Assembly (NCBI GenBank): GCA_003117195.1
Contig: BDSI01000151.1
Location: 1-64,000, forward strand
Reading direction: 5' to 3'
DNA from: Eudorina sp. 2006-703-Eu-15
Taxonomy: Eukaryota; Chlorophyta; Chlorophyceae; Chlamydomonadales; Volvocaceae
Length of the DNA stretch: 64,000 nucleotides
Positions 1 to 13,150 of the stretch are shown here, in pieces. The notes under the pieces are model-generated. The model saw only the letters and a list, made by a program, of their open reading frames with translations, was not told the DNA's origin and did no database searches. The translations under genes were made by a program, and so were the position numbers. The stretch's first letter is position 1. Each line of letters starts with the position of its first letter.

Positions 1-1264
1 CACGCTACGTAGGGTTTGGCTGCGTCCTGGGGTGCGGGCTAACAGATAGAAGCAGCCAATCAAGCAACTTACTGAGCTCATGGAGGACGACACTCGGACT
101 TATCCAGTCCGCTCTCTTGTCGACGTTCAAGAATGTGTAGCAATTGCCCGCGCGTAGTCAGTACAGCCAACTTCCGCCTGCGTACGTGGACATTATTGTA
201 CAGGACAGCGCGGCACACACAATCAAACGTATGCATGTATGGTTGTGTTAAATCAGGGCAAGAGTATAACGGGTGCGAAGGAAAGCAAGACCCTATAGGG
301 TCGCCCTAGCTATCTAGCTAGCGAGCGGCGGAGGTGAAGGTTGCCGCCGGCAGGTTGCGCAGCGGCCATCCATCATAATAATTTTGGATAGGAATATATC
401 CATTGTTCGTCGTCACACAAAAGCAATTTCCAGAGATTAACATTTCAAGTTTGTTTTTTCAAAGGAAGTATACAAGTTTGAGTCGGGCAGGTTTCTTGCT
501 AAAACAAGCAAGAGCATGCACGAATGCCTCGTGTTTCTTACCAAGCCAGCAAAGGAAACCATCCCCTTGTACCAGTTAAACGGCCAGATTATAATCTTCC
601 GGCGGAGCTGCCCAGTCAATGGAGGGATAGGTCCGCTGCAGGTAGATCCATCAGCAGCCGTGCAAAGATTAAAAATGCATTTCGTACGTCAGCTGGAAGA
701 TTTATTTATGAATCGTGCAGATAGGTGGTGAGGCGTCGCTCGGTGCGGTGTACATTTGCATGCTGCTCTTGGTTAATAAGCGAGCCCAAACGGATGTTAA
801 TGGGGCTGCCAATCTAATGGGCTGAAGCGCATCGATCGATTGCTAGCATGTATGTCACATGCATGTCGACTTGTCGAGGTAGCTATCCGTCACCTAATAA
901 CTGTGGCGCAAGGCCATTTACATCGGGGTTGGTTATGATCTGATTGAAGTAAGAGCAAAGGTCCTACACCACTACCGGACGATCTCACTAATCGCATGAA
1001 CGACTGCATCTATCTACAGCATCTAACTACCGCATCTATATATCTACTGCATCTACGTACATGCAGAGGTACCAAAAGTACTACTACGTGCAGGTTGTCA
1101 TCCATCCCTGGTATTGCAAACTGTGAAAACATTTAAGAACTGATGACCCATGCTCACACTCAGAACCCATGCACGCAATCATTTGCTGCCTTGGCATGCA
1201 CGCTTTATCGCTCGCACACATGATTATTATTACGTTATTCTGCACCAAAACGGGTCGTCTTCGC

Positions 1265-1740
1265 TCGACAGTGCTGACTACACGGCGTTTTGCTTGCAGA
1301 TGTGCAACAACGAGAGGATTGCATGCACGCACGCACAGCATTGTGGTGAGTGAGCTGGTACTTGGCGAGAGGTGGCGGCCCCAAAACTAGGCCGCCGTGA
1401 GGGTTCAAATCCTACCGGTGCATGACCGGGCGCGCGAGGACGCTCCCTGCTGAGGGGGGATAATTGTAGTGTATAACGATCCTGGAGTTGTACCATGAGA
1501 TGTCACTGGCCCGGTACCCGCTGGAGGACATCTGCTAGCTGGTCCATTTCTGATAAGCATGATACAACAGACACCAACGCGCGCCAAATTGACAGCGTTC
1601 TGCCGACACCGCAGCCTTTTATTTATTATATGGGTCGGGCAATGGATATATTACGTACATACGCATACGGGCAAACTATTGGGCACCACTCGGTCCTCGC
1701 ATGTCACGCACTCCTGTTCTGCCTGCTTAAATAACACACT
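1265..1740 (+). repeat. Dispersed repeat, copy 1 (in an intron of copy C)
   Basis: 1274-1345 and 1570-1740 match 62745-62815 and 62875-63045 closely, including GCGTTTTGCTTGCAG, AACAACGAGAGGAT and GGGCAAACTATTGGGC, followed by the CGCATGTCACGCACTCCTG end. The 220 bases between the two matching parts here are absent from the other copy and contain a tRNA-like B box. Confidence 0.85.
1350..1480 (+). mobile_element. SINE-like segment with tRNA B box
   Basis: GGTTCAAATCC at 1402-1412 is a near-perfect RNA polymerase III B box; a possible A-box-like TGGCGAGAGG lies about 40 bases upstream. No full cloverleaf can be drawn, so a true tRNA gene is not called. The segment sits exactly where copy 1 of the dispersed repeat is longer than copy 2. 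Confidence 0.4.
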
Positions 1741-3312
1741 CGTAACAAATGGATAACCAGGCAGATAGAAATGCGTGCAATCAAGCAAACAAGTGTGCAG
1801 CGAGTACGTAAGCACGCAATCCAACCAGCAAAGATCGTGTACTTTTATGTACTTGCGTGCATGGCATGTGGACGACTAGGCCGGCAGCTGCAGGCTTATT
1901 ATTACCCTATCTACTTACATTTATGAAATCCATGGCAAGATTCTTAAGTGCATTGTATTCTGCACCGAGAACGTCTGGTTTTCTCCGGTACCTAGTTGAA
2001 GGTCGTATCTGCCACCTCGGGTGCTGCCATTGCATGGAATATCCACGTCGAAGACCAGGTTATTCTCACGCGTGAAGGTCATTTGGTTGTACGAGCAGAC
2101 CTGCATTTGCAGATACAAACACGCGCCGTGAGCCACATAGCTAGATCATATCATCATCGGCGGGCACATACAGTTTCCACGCAGCAGCCATTCATCATCA
2201 TCATAATCGTTCGTTTGTGCGGTTTCAAAGCAAACGTAACAAGGTAACGCAACTTATTACCTGCGTTAGTATAACGATACATACTGCGCAGTATATAAAC
2301 TTCTACTAATGGTAGATAAGCTACGTTATGCGTACGCCTGGCTACGTACGGCTGGCTCAATCGACTCATTAAGACGACGAGGACAAATAGATAGGTAGGC
2401 AGTGCATCCAGCGCAGGTCGTCGTTAAAGACCCCTAGCTACCTACGTCAACGTTAATATCCCGGGCGACATACGTACAGGTTATCGCGCGGCAGTCTTTG
2501 GCGCATCAGACGCACGCATACACATACGTAAAAGCCCAGCCACGCATGCCGGTAGGTCACGCATTAGGTTAATTAGGTTTGGGCACCTTGCGTCAGCTGC
2601 TGGGGGTCCAGTTCGACATGCAAGCAGCTGGTCGCGATTATCCACAACAATTGGTGTTTACACAAAATAATGTCAACTACAATATTATTTCGTTGTTTTC
2701 TTCTATACATCGCCGCAAACGCAACGTGTACATAATGATTACCCCGTCGCGCTCACTGGCGGCGCTTGGGGTGGCTATCTAGGTGCGTGCATGCGGGGCT
2801 TCGCTTCAATCGCACGTTCGGCACCCAATCAAATGCATTTGGACCCACATCGGCAATAACGATGTCGCTCGTGCGTGCGTCCCGGTGGCAAATGAACGGG
2901 TTGATGAGATGTCGCGCCTACATACGAGCTATCTGGGCCCGTGGAACACCCGGTCCACTTACTTTGTAACGGTTGCAAAAAGTGAACGGTATATATATTG
3001 CATATCATTGGTAAATAAATACGAAACAAGGACGGAAGAAGACATATCAACTCACGTTGTAGTAGCGCTGTAGGGTGCCGGTGATTTTCGCTTGATCGCC
3101 GTTGTCGAACCACTGCTGTCGAAGAAGGTCGGCTGTCATGATCGGCTTCACACCACATGATGAGCTCTTGAACACAAAGGTAAGCGAGGTAATATTTTGC
3201 TGTTTGCCATTCACCACCCAGAGATCCTGTTGATCGCCAGGTCACGGTAGATAGATCAAACGTTTGTAGAACACACACATACATATATTTAGTCCCCTCG
3301 GCCCCTATATAT

Positions 3313-3574
<262 letters not shown>

Positions 3575-4064
3575 TGAAATATACGCAGGCCGGTACGCAG
3601 ACTACGCAGACACGCAAAACACGCAGACACGCAGGCACCGATTAAGTTCATACGCAGGCCGCCTCCTCTTTATATCGCTGGATTATTGCATGCATCGATC
3701 TCTTCTGCATCCCAACCGCATGCATGCACGTACCTTGCCCGCCGAGGACTTTGCCAGCACAACCGGGTCCTCTGACTTGGGTACCTGGTCCAGGTAGATG
3801 ACGTTCAGGGTGCGCAGGAGGCCCAAGAGGGTGCTGACCTCCTGCAGGGAGCGACGGGTGCCGTGGAGCTCGGAGACCATGCTGCGGGCGGTCTCCTCGT
3901 CCCTGCTCTGTAGCCGGCGGCGGCCGGCGGCAGCGCTGGTGCTACGAGCTGCTGGCAGGATATTCAAAAAGAGCGAGATGTTCAGGGTACACCCGCACTA
4001 TAAGTATATATGACTGTTGCATGCGCGTGCTGTTAAAACAATAACTCTTGATAAAGGTACAACA

Positions 4065-4067
4065 CTG

Positions 4068-4140
<73 letters not shown>
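4065..4140 (+). repeat. AT dinucleotide repeat
   Basis: About 38 AT units in intron 3 of copy C. Confidence 0.97.
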
Positions 4141-4145
<5 letters not shown>

Positions 4146-6490
4146 CCCGCCCCCACGTGAACGGGGTCCGGACCCGGTAATCCGTTATTTACTGGGCCAG
4201 GCTACTAAGCACCGATATCCGTTACTGCCGAGTTACTGCCCCCCTCCCCCCGTTGTTACGGGGGAGGTCGATTATTTCCCGCATATGACTGGGGTTTGAC
4301 CGGCGGGGGCCCGCCCCCAATAACCACCCAGTAAACGGTTGGGGACTTGAACGTCGTAAACGTGGTCAGTAACTGTAGTAACTGGTGGGTTACCGGCGGT
4401 CGGGCTGCTGCTATACTGGAACGCAGTAAGGATGCAAGATCGACATGCGTGTATCGCTCACCCAGTCCAAGTAAGTCAAGCTCCGCCGCCTTGGAGGCGG
4501 ACAGCTGCAGGGTGAGATCAGCTCTCACGACATCCCCCGTGCTCAAGGAGAGGCCCTTGTCGCCGAAGTCCACTCGCACGGAAGCCACAGGATTGACGGA
4601 GTTGTCGGAGCCGTACTCCGTCAGGTAGTACGACAGCTCGCTCTTTATCAAATTGCTCGACTCTCGATCAGCGGTACCCGTTGTACTGGTGTTGTAGTCA
4701 GGGCTGGATGTGGAGGTGATGATGGCGGGGTCGTCATGCGAAATATACACCGACACAATACCTGGATAGATGACCGTGAATGGACGCGCGTACAGTTACT
4801 GGAGACGGAATGTATGCACACCAATTTCACGTGCATATATAATTACGGCGTGTACACGACCATGCCGTCGTTCCGCTGTTTCAACGAATTCACGGAGCGC
4901 CGCCGTCGGATGCCGGAATGGAATATTTACTGTTTGCGTAGCAAGGCATGCACGTGCATAGCGAGACCAGGTACATACGCACCCAGGCTGCCATTCTATA
5001 ATCAACGGTTCGTTGAGCACCGGGACATACAGCGCTAGCGGGACGTACGGATTTGCTTGTTGACTGCGTGATCAGCTTGTAGAACGTCTAGCTGAACGGA
5101 TGAAGGCGAATGCATGCCACGCAAAACGGACTACTCCACGTGACATGACTCGCGCCCGATGCATGCACGCATGCTTTATCAAGCACGTCCTGTGTGATAA
5201 AATAACGAACGTATGACGACGTGCAACTACTGCTGTGCCGACTGTTGAAACACGCAACAACTAAGCAAGTAAGACATGTGACCGACCGGCCTCGCTCGCG
5301 TCTCCTCATGCCAAAGAGACAGGTAGATATATAGTATAGACTAAATAGACCGCCGCGACGGAGGTCCGTCCAGCCCATTCGGTCGAGCCCACCTTCGACA
5401 TACACGGTCACATTCACGAGGTTGGCGGCCTTTGCGCTGCTCCGCTGGGCAAGCACACCTGTATCGTACATTGGCAGCAGGTCACCGAGCAACAAAAATA
5501 TGACATACCGACGCCTATCTACAGACGCACATCGTTGCGTGCTTGATTGGTTTCATGGCAATTGCAAGCTCCTTCAGGTCGGTGCGATCAGCTGATGATC
5601 ATGTATGTGGACTATATATCGGGACCATCAGATAAACATGGTCAAGCAAATATGAGATATAATTTACATATCCACCACACCTACCGCCGGAAAAGAATGC
5701 TGTGGCCGCTAAGGCCGACAACAGCAACAGCAGTGCCCGACGGCACATGGTCCTGCAGCAGCTGCAGCAGGAAGCGTGTCTACTATACGCATACGTACAT
5801 GCGAACGAATAAGTATAAACACTGAAGTATCCTTATTAATCGCTTATTATTGTGTTCGTTGGGTTTGGTGTGTGTAATCGGTTACTTGTCGATTCATAGG
5901 TCCGTCGGGTCGGTTCGTCTATCTATCTATCTATCCATCTATCCGTTTCTATATGCATTCATCTTCTAGTGCGCGTATGCATGTATCGTACTATCATCGA
6001 TCAAAACGCCTCCAGGTATGCCATTGTATTCCTTATTAGCTGTCCTTCAACAACATGGACGATATCAGGATAAAGATAAATGGGAAAGTCGAATTTCTCT
6101 ACGTGGTAAACAGATGTTCGCCGACTTATGATTGATCAAAGATTAACACGTAATCTTTTCGAAAGAGACCAGTAAGCGAATGCATGCATGGCCGGTTCCA
6201 CCGGTTATCGTGTTCCTTGTAAACACTGGCGTAAGCAAGCGCTCGCAAACAATGTTACTAATTAGCTTTGTTTATTAATAAAAAACATGCATAAAAACAT
6301 AAAAAAAACATTTAATTAGAAATATAAGATCGGCTTCGGAAACACGGCCGCAGGGCAAAGAACATTTTCTACTACAAAATAAAGATACGTATGCGTTAAC
6401 GTAAGTGCATACCTCGGACGGAATCATCGGAATGTGCCGTTATATTGTTGCTGACACAGAAGGACTCCGATTGTATGTGAACCTAATAAA

Positions 6491-6799
6491 GGCATGGAAC
6501 GTTATAGTTTAAAGCGATGTACCATTGGGATATAAGAGCATGGCGTTCTGCGTTCTGATCAGGGACCCCACTCCCTGATGAGCATGCTATCTACGTAACA
6601 ACCGGAGGGCCGTTGGCAGCTTTCATGTGCGCATGGAGGGCCCCGATGGTGGACTTGAAGGCATGGAACATTGCACTTTGAAGCGATGTACCGTTTGGAT
6701 GGATACGAGAGCATGCATGCATTGCATTCGGAGCAGGGACCCGAACGACTAACCCGCTGAGCATGCGCACGACCGGCGTGCCGGCGGCGAACGGCCGGT
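6491..6799 (+). repeat. Tandem duplication of a segment of about 130 bp
   Basis: 6491-6619 and 6660-6799 share GGCATGGAAC, AAGCGATGTACC, GAGCATG, CAGGGACCC and a GAGCATGC end, with many differences between them. Origin unknown, probably an old repeat. Confidence 0.6.
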
Positions 6800-7040
6800 C
6801 TTGAGATGTACTTGAGAGTTTATTACTTTATTTTTTTACTGAGTCTCCGTATCGAGTCACACTTGAGATTGTGTTCTTGAGATAATGAACTAAATGAACC
6901 AAGCAAGAGACTCGGTGAAGAGGTGGTCCCACGTCTGTACTTTTGTAAGCCGGGTATATACTGTAAGTCCGTGTATTACACGGTCTTGTGTCTGACACTG
7001 AATATATACGAGAGGTGTTAACACGGCTAACACGGTAGGT

Positions 7041-7210
7041 GTAAACACTGCACCGGCTTGACACGGCTGTGTCAACACTGCACCGGCTTAACACGGCTGT
7101 ACCAACACTGCACCGGCTTAACACGGCTGTATCAACACTGCACCGGCTTACTTGACACGACTGTATTAACACTGCACCGGCTTAAAACGACCGTATCAAC
7201 ACTGCGCCAG
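7041..7210 (+). repeat. 30-bp minisatellite, about 5.5 copies
   Basis: Unit CAACACTGCACCGGCTTAAC followed by ACGGCTGTAT, repeated with few changes; one unit carries a four-base insertion. No gene overlaps it. Not a CRISPR array, since there are no spacers. Confidence 0.9.
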
Positions 7211-8014
7211 ATGTACATGGTTGACATACACGATGGTTCTTGGAACAGTTTAAACCTCATCTATTATTGGCCGTCTCCGCCTTTCCTCAAGCAAACGAGC
7301 AAGGGGCTTGATGCATGTACGCCTGGAAGGACAGGGCGCGTATGAGACTTGCACGGGCTGTACCTGCCTGCTGATGATGAGCTGCCTGCTGGTTAATTCC
7401 CCCTGCTGCGCGGGCTCTTCGGCTGTATGTGACGAGTCCCCTCGAACGGTTTGGGTCCCTGTTAGATAGGGTTGGTGTGCGTTGGTGCGCTTGCTTGTGG
7501 AGGCTATGTACCTGGTGCGCCATCAAGTAGTCGACTGAAGAACTTACACCCAAGAGGCCGCTCAAGAGCGCCGGCGAAGACCGCCAACTAAGACAGGGGC
7601 TAAGATTAGGGCCCAAGCAACCTGGTTAAGACTGAACCCTAGAGGCAGCTCAAGCACTCAGGTGGTCCTTCTGTCAAAATGGTAGTAAAAACTACCAGGT
7701 CTTTTGCCGGTTTGTTGATTTGTTGTGAATCTGTCCTCGTCCTCCACCACTTACATAACAGGTAACAGCCACTAGCTCCACGTCCCTCCAGATTGTACCA
7801 AACTGCTGGTCGTTAGTTGTGAAGGCGCCCTCCACAATGCTTTACCGTCGCTTGCTTGGAGGATCGGCGGTTAAGTTGTGCCAGCATGCAGGTAAACGGC
7901 AAAAGGTGACTAATTCAGAAAGTTGGCCTATATATGACATACAACTCTAATAATGATAAGAAGAAGAGCCGCTTTAGGTTTTAATTAGAACTGACCATGT
8001 ACCCAGCTCACCGT

Positions 8015-8073
8015 TACATGTTGGGGCTCCTACGGTAGGAGACGTACTTTTCTCCTATACAGGAGAAACGACC
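8015..8073 (+). repeat. Left terminal inverted repeat
   Basis: Begins TACATGTTGGGGCTCCTACG and ends in GAAACGACC; pairs with 9361-9419 on the other strand at 58 of 59 positions. Confidence 0.9.
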
Positions 8074-8574
8074 TGAATGGATTCCCTCGCAACTGATACT
8101 GAACGTATTATAATGACGTTTAGGTCATAACATATAGGGTTGCAAGTTCGTTATGGCGAGTATTACCACATCTTCATGAACAACATCTCCCGCAAAGGAT
8201 CAGTCGCGATCGTTGATCTCATTATTGTTGTGCTCACAATTAGGAACTATGAATTATAGCGGCCTCGGGGCTCACTGGCAGCGGCAGTCGCCTCAGCATT
8301 GCTGGCCTGGCCAGTAACGGCACTCTTACTATGTCCGACAGCTCGGAAGGTTTTGAGGAAAAGTTTAAATCTTCTCGGTTCACCCGAGGGGCCTCATCCA
8401 AACGTAAACTTGGAGATGGTAAAGACGGTGCGGACGGCAGCCTCCCTACTAGCCCAGGAGAATCGCCCGTGTGTCTACTAGCTCAGGAGAACGACCACGC
8501 GTCTGCTAGCCCAGGAGAATCGCCCGTGTGTCTAGCCGGGCACCAAGACGAGCCGCCTCAGCCGCGCACCACCT

Positions 8575-8969
8575 GTCATCCTGGCCCCTAATCTCGCGGA
8601 GCCAGAGTTCAGCTTCCCGCACACCCTGGCGCTCTACATGTCGCTCGCGAGCAGCCCTACAGCCCCCCCGGGCAGCGCCATCACCTCCTTCGCCCCCTGC
8701 GCCCGGACCGACGTGGGTTCCAGGAGGCGCCCCTCAGCAGCGCCGCATTGGGCGCGCGCATCCGGCTACACCTGATGATGTCCGGGGCCTATGAGGGCGA
8801 GACCAGCCACAGCTTCCGCCGTGGTGCGCTCCAGCACGCCGCAGCTCAGGGTGCCAACCTAGAAATCTTGCATGCGCTCAGCCAGCTGCGCAGTGCGGAG
8901 ATCCTTAAGAGGTACCTGGACCCGCACCGCCAGCATGGGGCCCGCCGGGTGCGGCCCCGCAACAGCTAA
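8575..8969 (+). pseudogene. Tyrosine recombinase C-terminal fragment, frameshifted
   Basis: Frame 1 (from about 8575) reads NLAEPEFSFPHTLALYMSLA and APPGSAITSFAPCARTDV. Near 8715-8722 the frame shifts, and the second frame continues GFQEAPLSSAALGARIRLHL, GETSHSFRRGALQHAAAQG and EILKRYLDPHRQ, with a stop after RPRNS at 8969. HSFR matches the H-x-x-R catalytic signature and RYLD supplies the nucleophilic Tyr typical of DIRS/Crypton-like recombinases. The N-terminal part with the first catalytic Arg is not seen. Upstream, 8450-8545 holds a threefold imperfect repeat of about 30 bp. A dead copy is likely because of the frameshift. Confidence 0.6.
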
Positions 8970-9360
8970 ATGCCCAAACGACACGGCTTTGCCGTATAAG
9001 AGTGGGAGGGTGGGGCAATTCAGCGCGTCGCCCCGCCTCCAATTTAATAGCCGTCTATGTAGGTCGGTTATGATGCTAAGCGGTGCTGAAGGACGGAACG
9101 AGTTCGGCTGGTTTGCTGTTGGACAAAGAGTGTCTTGTCTGTGCTCAAAAAAATTGTGTCCATAAAGTAAATTCCATAGCAATGTAAGCAGTCGTATGCC
9201 AATACATTTTATCCTTCGGCCTGCGTGAGTGCAGCCAGGCACGTCACAATGCTCCGCGCCGCTCCCGGCCATAGCCCCGGAGCGCAAAATTCCTGCTGTA
9301 CTAACTTATCCTCTGTAAACTGTACCCTATATATATAACAAAATGAAGCCGTTTTGTGAG

Positions 9361-9419
9361 GGTCGTTTCTCCTGTATAGGAGAAAGGTACGTCTCCTACC
9401 GTAGGAGCCCCAACATGTA
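9361..9419 (-). repeat. Right terminal inverted repeat
   Basis: Reverse complement of 8015-8073 with one mismatch; begins GGTCGTTTCTCCTGTATAGG on the plus strand. Confidence 0.9.
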
Positions 9420-10446
9420 CTGCTAAGATGATGTGCCCCACTGAACATATAAATAGAAATAAATGAATGTAAATAGGAAGAGTATCAAGATATAACATGA
9501 CAAGTAGGGGGTCGGCTTCCTTGAAGCCGGAAAAAGGGCGGGGCCCCCTACAATCCGTACAGGCCGCTTGCTTTACAACGCAAACTCTGTTACCGCGCAA
9601 GAGTGTGAGAGTGTGAAAGGGTGCCATTGAGGGTGTCGTTGATGTTGAAGGTGGATCGCTGTGCATAAATTGAGCAAGCTCAAGCAGGTAGGGTAGCCCC
9701 GAAACCAACCTGCAGTACGCGCCGCCAACGGCGGTCACCGCAACTGCATTATTAGACGCCTCTGCACTACCACATCCGTCTGTCAAGCAGATATCAAAAA
9801 GCAAGCTTGAAGCATTGTTGTTTTGCCGTGAAACTGTCGTTGTTTGGTCCGTCGGCAAGCTTGCAACCCTTCTGCTGCACGCGTGCAGCAGACGTGAACC
9901 TCTAAAGTTTGCTACAATAGTTACATAGCAATGTAAAGCAAAAGCAGGGTGCAAAAAAGTCGCGGTGAGAGCCGGACTTCGGGCCATCGAAACTGGAGAA
10001 CTCCTTGGTACTCGGTATGCTATCCCTTTGCATCTTGAAACTTTGATTCAATACATAATGTTGAATTGTATTCATCTGACAAAACAGAAAGGCAAATCTT
10101 GGTGTTGGTGGCATCTTGATGTTCAAACATCAGAACACTATGGAAGTTCAATTTAGCACGCGCCACCTGCCCCTAGTCCAAGTATTCATCACGCGGCACC
10201 TGTTGCAACAAACATGAGCGCGAGAGGCGTTGGGTGAATGTTGACTCGGGTCCATGGAGACCGCGGAGCTTTACTTTGACCGTTTGTGCGCAAAGAATTT
10301 TTTTCAGCCAAACCAAAGTTACCTTGCAATAGAGGACAATTAATATGACAAACACAGCGAATTAGTTTAGCGGATAATGAACGTTTTGCCGTTACCGGAC
10401 GGACCACGGACACACGGACGGACACACGGACATGGGCAATCCTAGG

Positions 10447-10488
10447 GGGCGGGGCCCCCCGAACGCGCTTCGCGCTGGGGCCCCGCCC
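10447..10488. repeat. GC-rich hairpin
   Basis: GGGCGGGGCCCC (10447-10458) pairs with GGGGCCCCGCCC (10477-10488) around an 18-base loop. It follows a run of GGACGGACACACGG repeats. Such GC-rich palindromes in an AT-rich setting often mark transposon ends in volvocine genomes; that reading is inference. Confidence 0.6.
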
Positions 10489-13014
10489 AAAAATTATTGT
10501 GAACACAAGAATAAAAGTTTGTTACAGAATTATATAACACTAAGGTATTAAATAACATTATTAATAGCGTGGTGTTGTTATCATGAATTATATTTTGTTC
10601 CTTTCATATTACTGTCACAATCTTTTGTAATATTATTTAGAACTTGGTGTTTGTCAAGGGGGCAGAGATGACGAGCGAGGCTCATTGGAGTTGATTTGCC
10701 GGCCCCATCGAGTGGCCCTGCCTGGGTGTCTCAACGTCTGCCGGTTAGGCCACCCCGTCGTGTTCATTGCGTTCGTTGGTAGCGTTTGGACGGAGGGCGC
10801 GGCTTTGCTCCAGCACCTGTCGCCGCTTCACGTTGTTGTTGTCGTTAATGAGGCAACGAACATACGGCATGTTCATCCACGTTGTCTGGCGCAGCACCGT
10901 CTTGTTTCTTTTTCAACTATTAGGCTAATTAGGCATGCGTTACATAGGGTTCATGCAGCAGTAACGTCAGAGATTTCGACGGCTGGCGTTCAGCTTAAAC
11001 TTTACAGTATTTACAGAAGTAAACAATAATATAGGGAACGTTACTAAAATGTTGATCAATACAAGCAAGCGTATGCGAAGAAATTGAACAACCTTCAAAT
11101 AAAGGACTAAACGAGCCAGGGCCCTTCGTTCGTCAAGCAACTGGGCCTTTCGTTTCCCGCTAGCTCGTGCCTCTATACATTCTTCTCTTCGTTTCCTTTT
11201 CATGAGAATTTCCGTGTGAATGGGCGATGCTCGAGGTGATTTACTTACGGCGTAATAAGCTGTGCGAGTCAACTGAGGACCGGCGGATTGAATAGATGGA
11301 ACCAGGTTCGCTCGCTGTAACAACGCACGCATATATATGTATCTATACATACGTTTATATGTTTATATATGTGTTGATATATATGTTTACATATTATATA
11401 TACACATGCATGCGTATGTACCTCGTCCGCCGTGTATCTTTATACATGTGCAAAGGCAACTTTACTAGCAACTCGTAAGTATTTTCGTTCCTTGAGCCGT
11501 GCAGTTAAGGATATGTAACTGATAACGGGGTGCTTCGCTAGTTGGGTGGATTGTGTAACCGTTACAAGGTGGACCCGTATCCCGACCGGGTGTTCCAACG
11601 GGCCCAGATAGCTCGTAGGTGCCTCGTCTCATCAACCCCTACCAAGGACTGCGCACCCATCCTCCATCACCCGCGGGGGGGTCACGCAGCCATACCGGCC
11701 ACTACACCAGGTTACCAGCGCGCCAGGATTGCCTCTCCTGGAAACCGCGCCAGACCCGCCTAATCACACGGCGGCGAGGGGACGGGGATTGGGTGGATGC
11801 GAAGCGGGCGATGAACGAGTGAAATAATTGAAAGGCAGGGAAGATGCAACGACACAACGGGCAGCATATGTACAGTTGGCGTCGAAGCCCACATGTTAGT
11901 TGTCACCTTAGTCACCTGTGGACGTTTGCAGCTTAGACACGGCAGGAGAGAAGCGACTATAGTTTCTAAGCTAGGTTCTGAACGGCAGCATTTCGGCTGT
12001 CGGTTGTTAGTTATGCCCCGCCGGTGACCCGGCTACGTACCGTACTCCTATACATACTTGGAAGCTTTCGCTGTTCGGCATTCTGTCTTCACTTTACGAT
12101 CTTTGCTGGTCGCAAACTCTCCCCGCCCGCCCCCCCCCCCCGCCAGAGATGGCAGTGACTTCGGCGGACAATGGTGCAGGACTGGAGAAGCCTGTTGCGT
12201 GCGCCCCGCGGGGCTCTGTCTCGGACGGCGCCTGTTGTGGCGCATGAACCGCGCTTTTATGCGCGCGCTTGGCTTGTGGTCGTTTTGCGCCCTGCAGTGT
12301 AAATAAAGGCCCAAATCCCAAGCCGCTGTGTTGCCACCATTCCCGGCGCCGGAGCCGGATGACAGCCGAATAGAAGGCTAGAGTTCAGATAGTTCACGCA
12401 GAAGTTATGAATGTTATGTTGTTTTGTAATACCAAGCACTTTTATGCAGTCGAAGGGCCTCTTGGGGCGCTGACAAGCCACTTGAGGTAGGGGCCCAACT
12501 AGCCCGCCGGTCGTGAGCAGGCTCATCACGAATTATTACCGGCCAGCAGGTGAACATGCTCACAGCTCGGCTTTCTGCCCTGAACGCAAACCGCCATGCT
12601 CTAATATCCAAACGGTAAATCGCTTGAATACAAAACGTTCGATGCTTTTAGGTCCACCAGCCATCTATATATCGGGTCCCTCCATGAGCACATGAAAGCT
12701 GCCGAGGTATTTCATTATTTAGTTGAGGCATAGCGTATCGCCCAATTAGGACAAGGGATGCGAGCGATCTGCCGTACGTGGTGCGTGAGTTAAAGGAGGG
12801 TGGGACACGCAATTCGTCGGGTACGGCACGGAATACCGATAGATCTTTGGTGAGCGGGAGATGGATACAAACGAGCGAATCACCCGACCTTGATTGGCAA
12901 CTAATTAACGGACGCAACCAACGCAACAAGCCCATAGAGAGCATGTCAAGACACACAAATACAACGTAAGTCCTTCTAGCCGCGAAATGTTGTGGTGATG
13001 TTGGCGTCGTAGTT

Positions 13015-13150
13015 TAAATTGTAAAGCACCATTATTCCAGTGGGAGATGAGAGTTCGAATCCTTCCGGGGGAATCACCCATGGGATGTGAGACTTGTTCT
13101 CTGAGGCAATCCTCAGGGCAATCACGTGTGGCAGGTGATGACAAAGTCCA
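13015..13150 (+). mobile_element. SINE-like segment with tRNA B box
   Basis: AGTTCGAATCC at 13052-13062 matches the B box; it is preceded by GTAAAGCACC-type sequence and followed by a GGGGAATCACCC stretch. No complete tRNA fold was found. Confidence 0.35.

Larger units (their letters stand above)
8015..9419 (+). mobile_element. 1.4 kb element with 59-bp terminal inverted repeats and a tyrosine-recombinase remnant
   Basis: Bases 8015-8073 and 9361-9419 are inverted copies of each other with a single mismatch (CTTTT against CCTTT). Each repeat contains two imperfect internal palindromes (TCCTACGGTAGGA and TCTCCTATACAGGAGA). Between them lies a broken recombinase frame (8575-8969). No reverse transcriptase was found, so this is either a small tyrosine-recombinase DNA transposon or a deleted derivative of a DIRS-like element; DIRS-type TOC elements are known in Chlamydomonas. 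No target-site duplication is evident, as expected for tyrosine-recombinase elements. Confidence 0.65.

Noticed and set aside
7041..7210. Possible CRISPR-like array
   Set aside because: Units are contiguous with no spacers, and the genome is eukaryotic.
9301..9987. Minus-strand 228-residue frame
   Set aside because: It runs through the right TIR of the mobile element and shows no recognisable domain; probably chance, though long for this composition.
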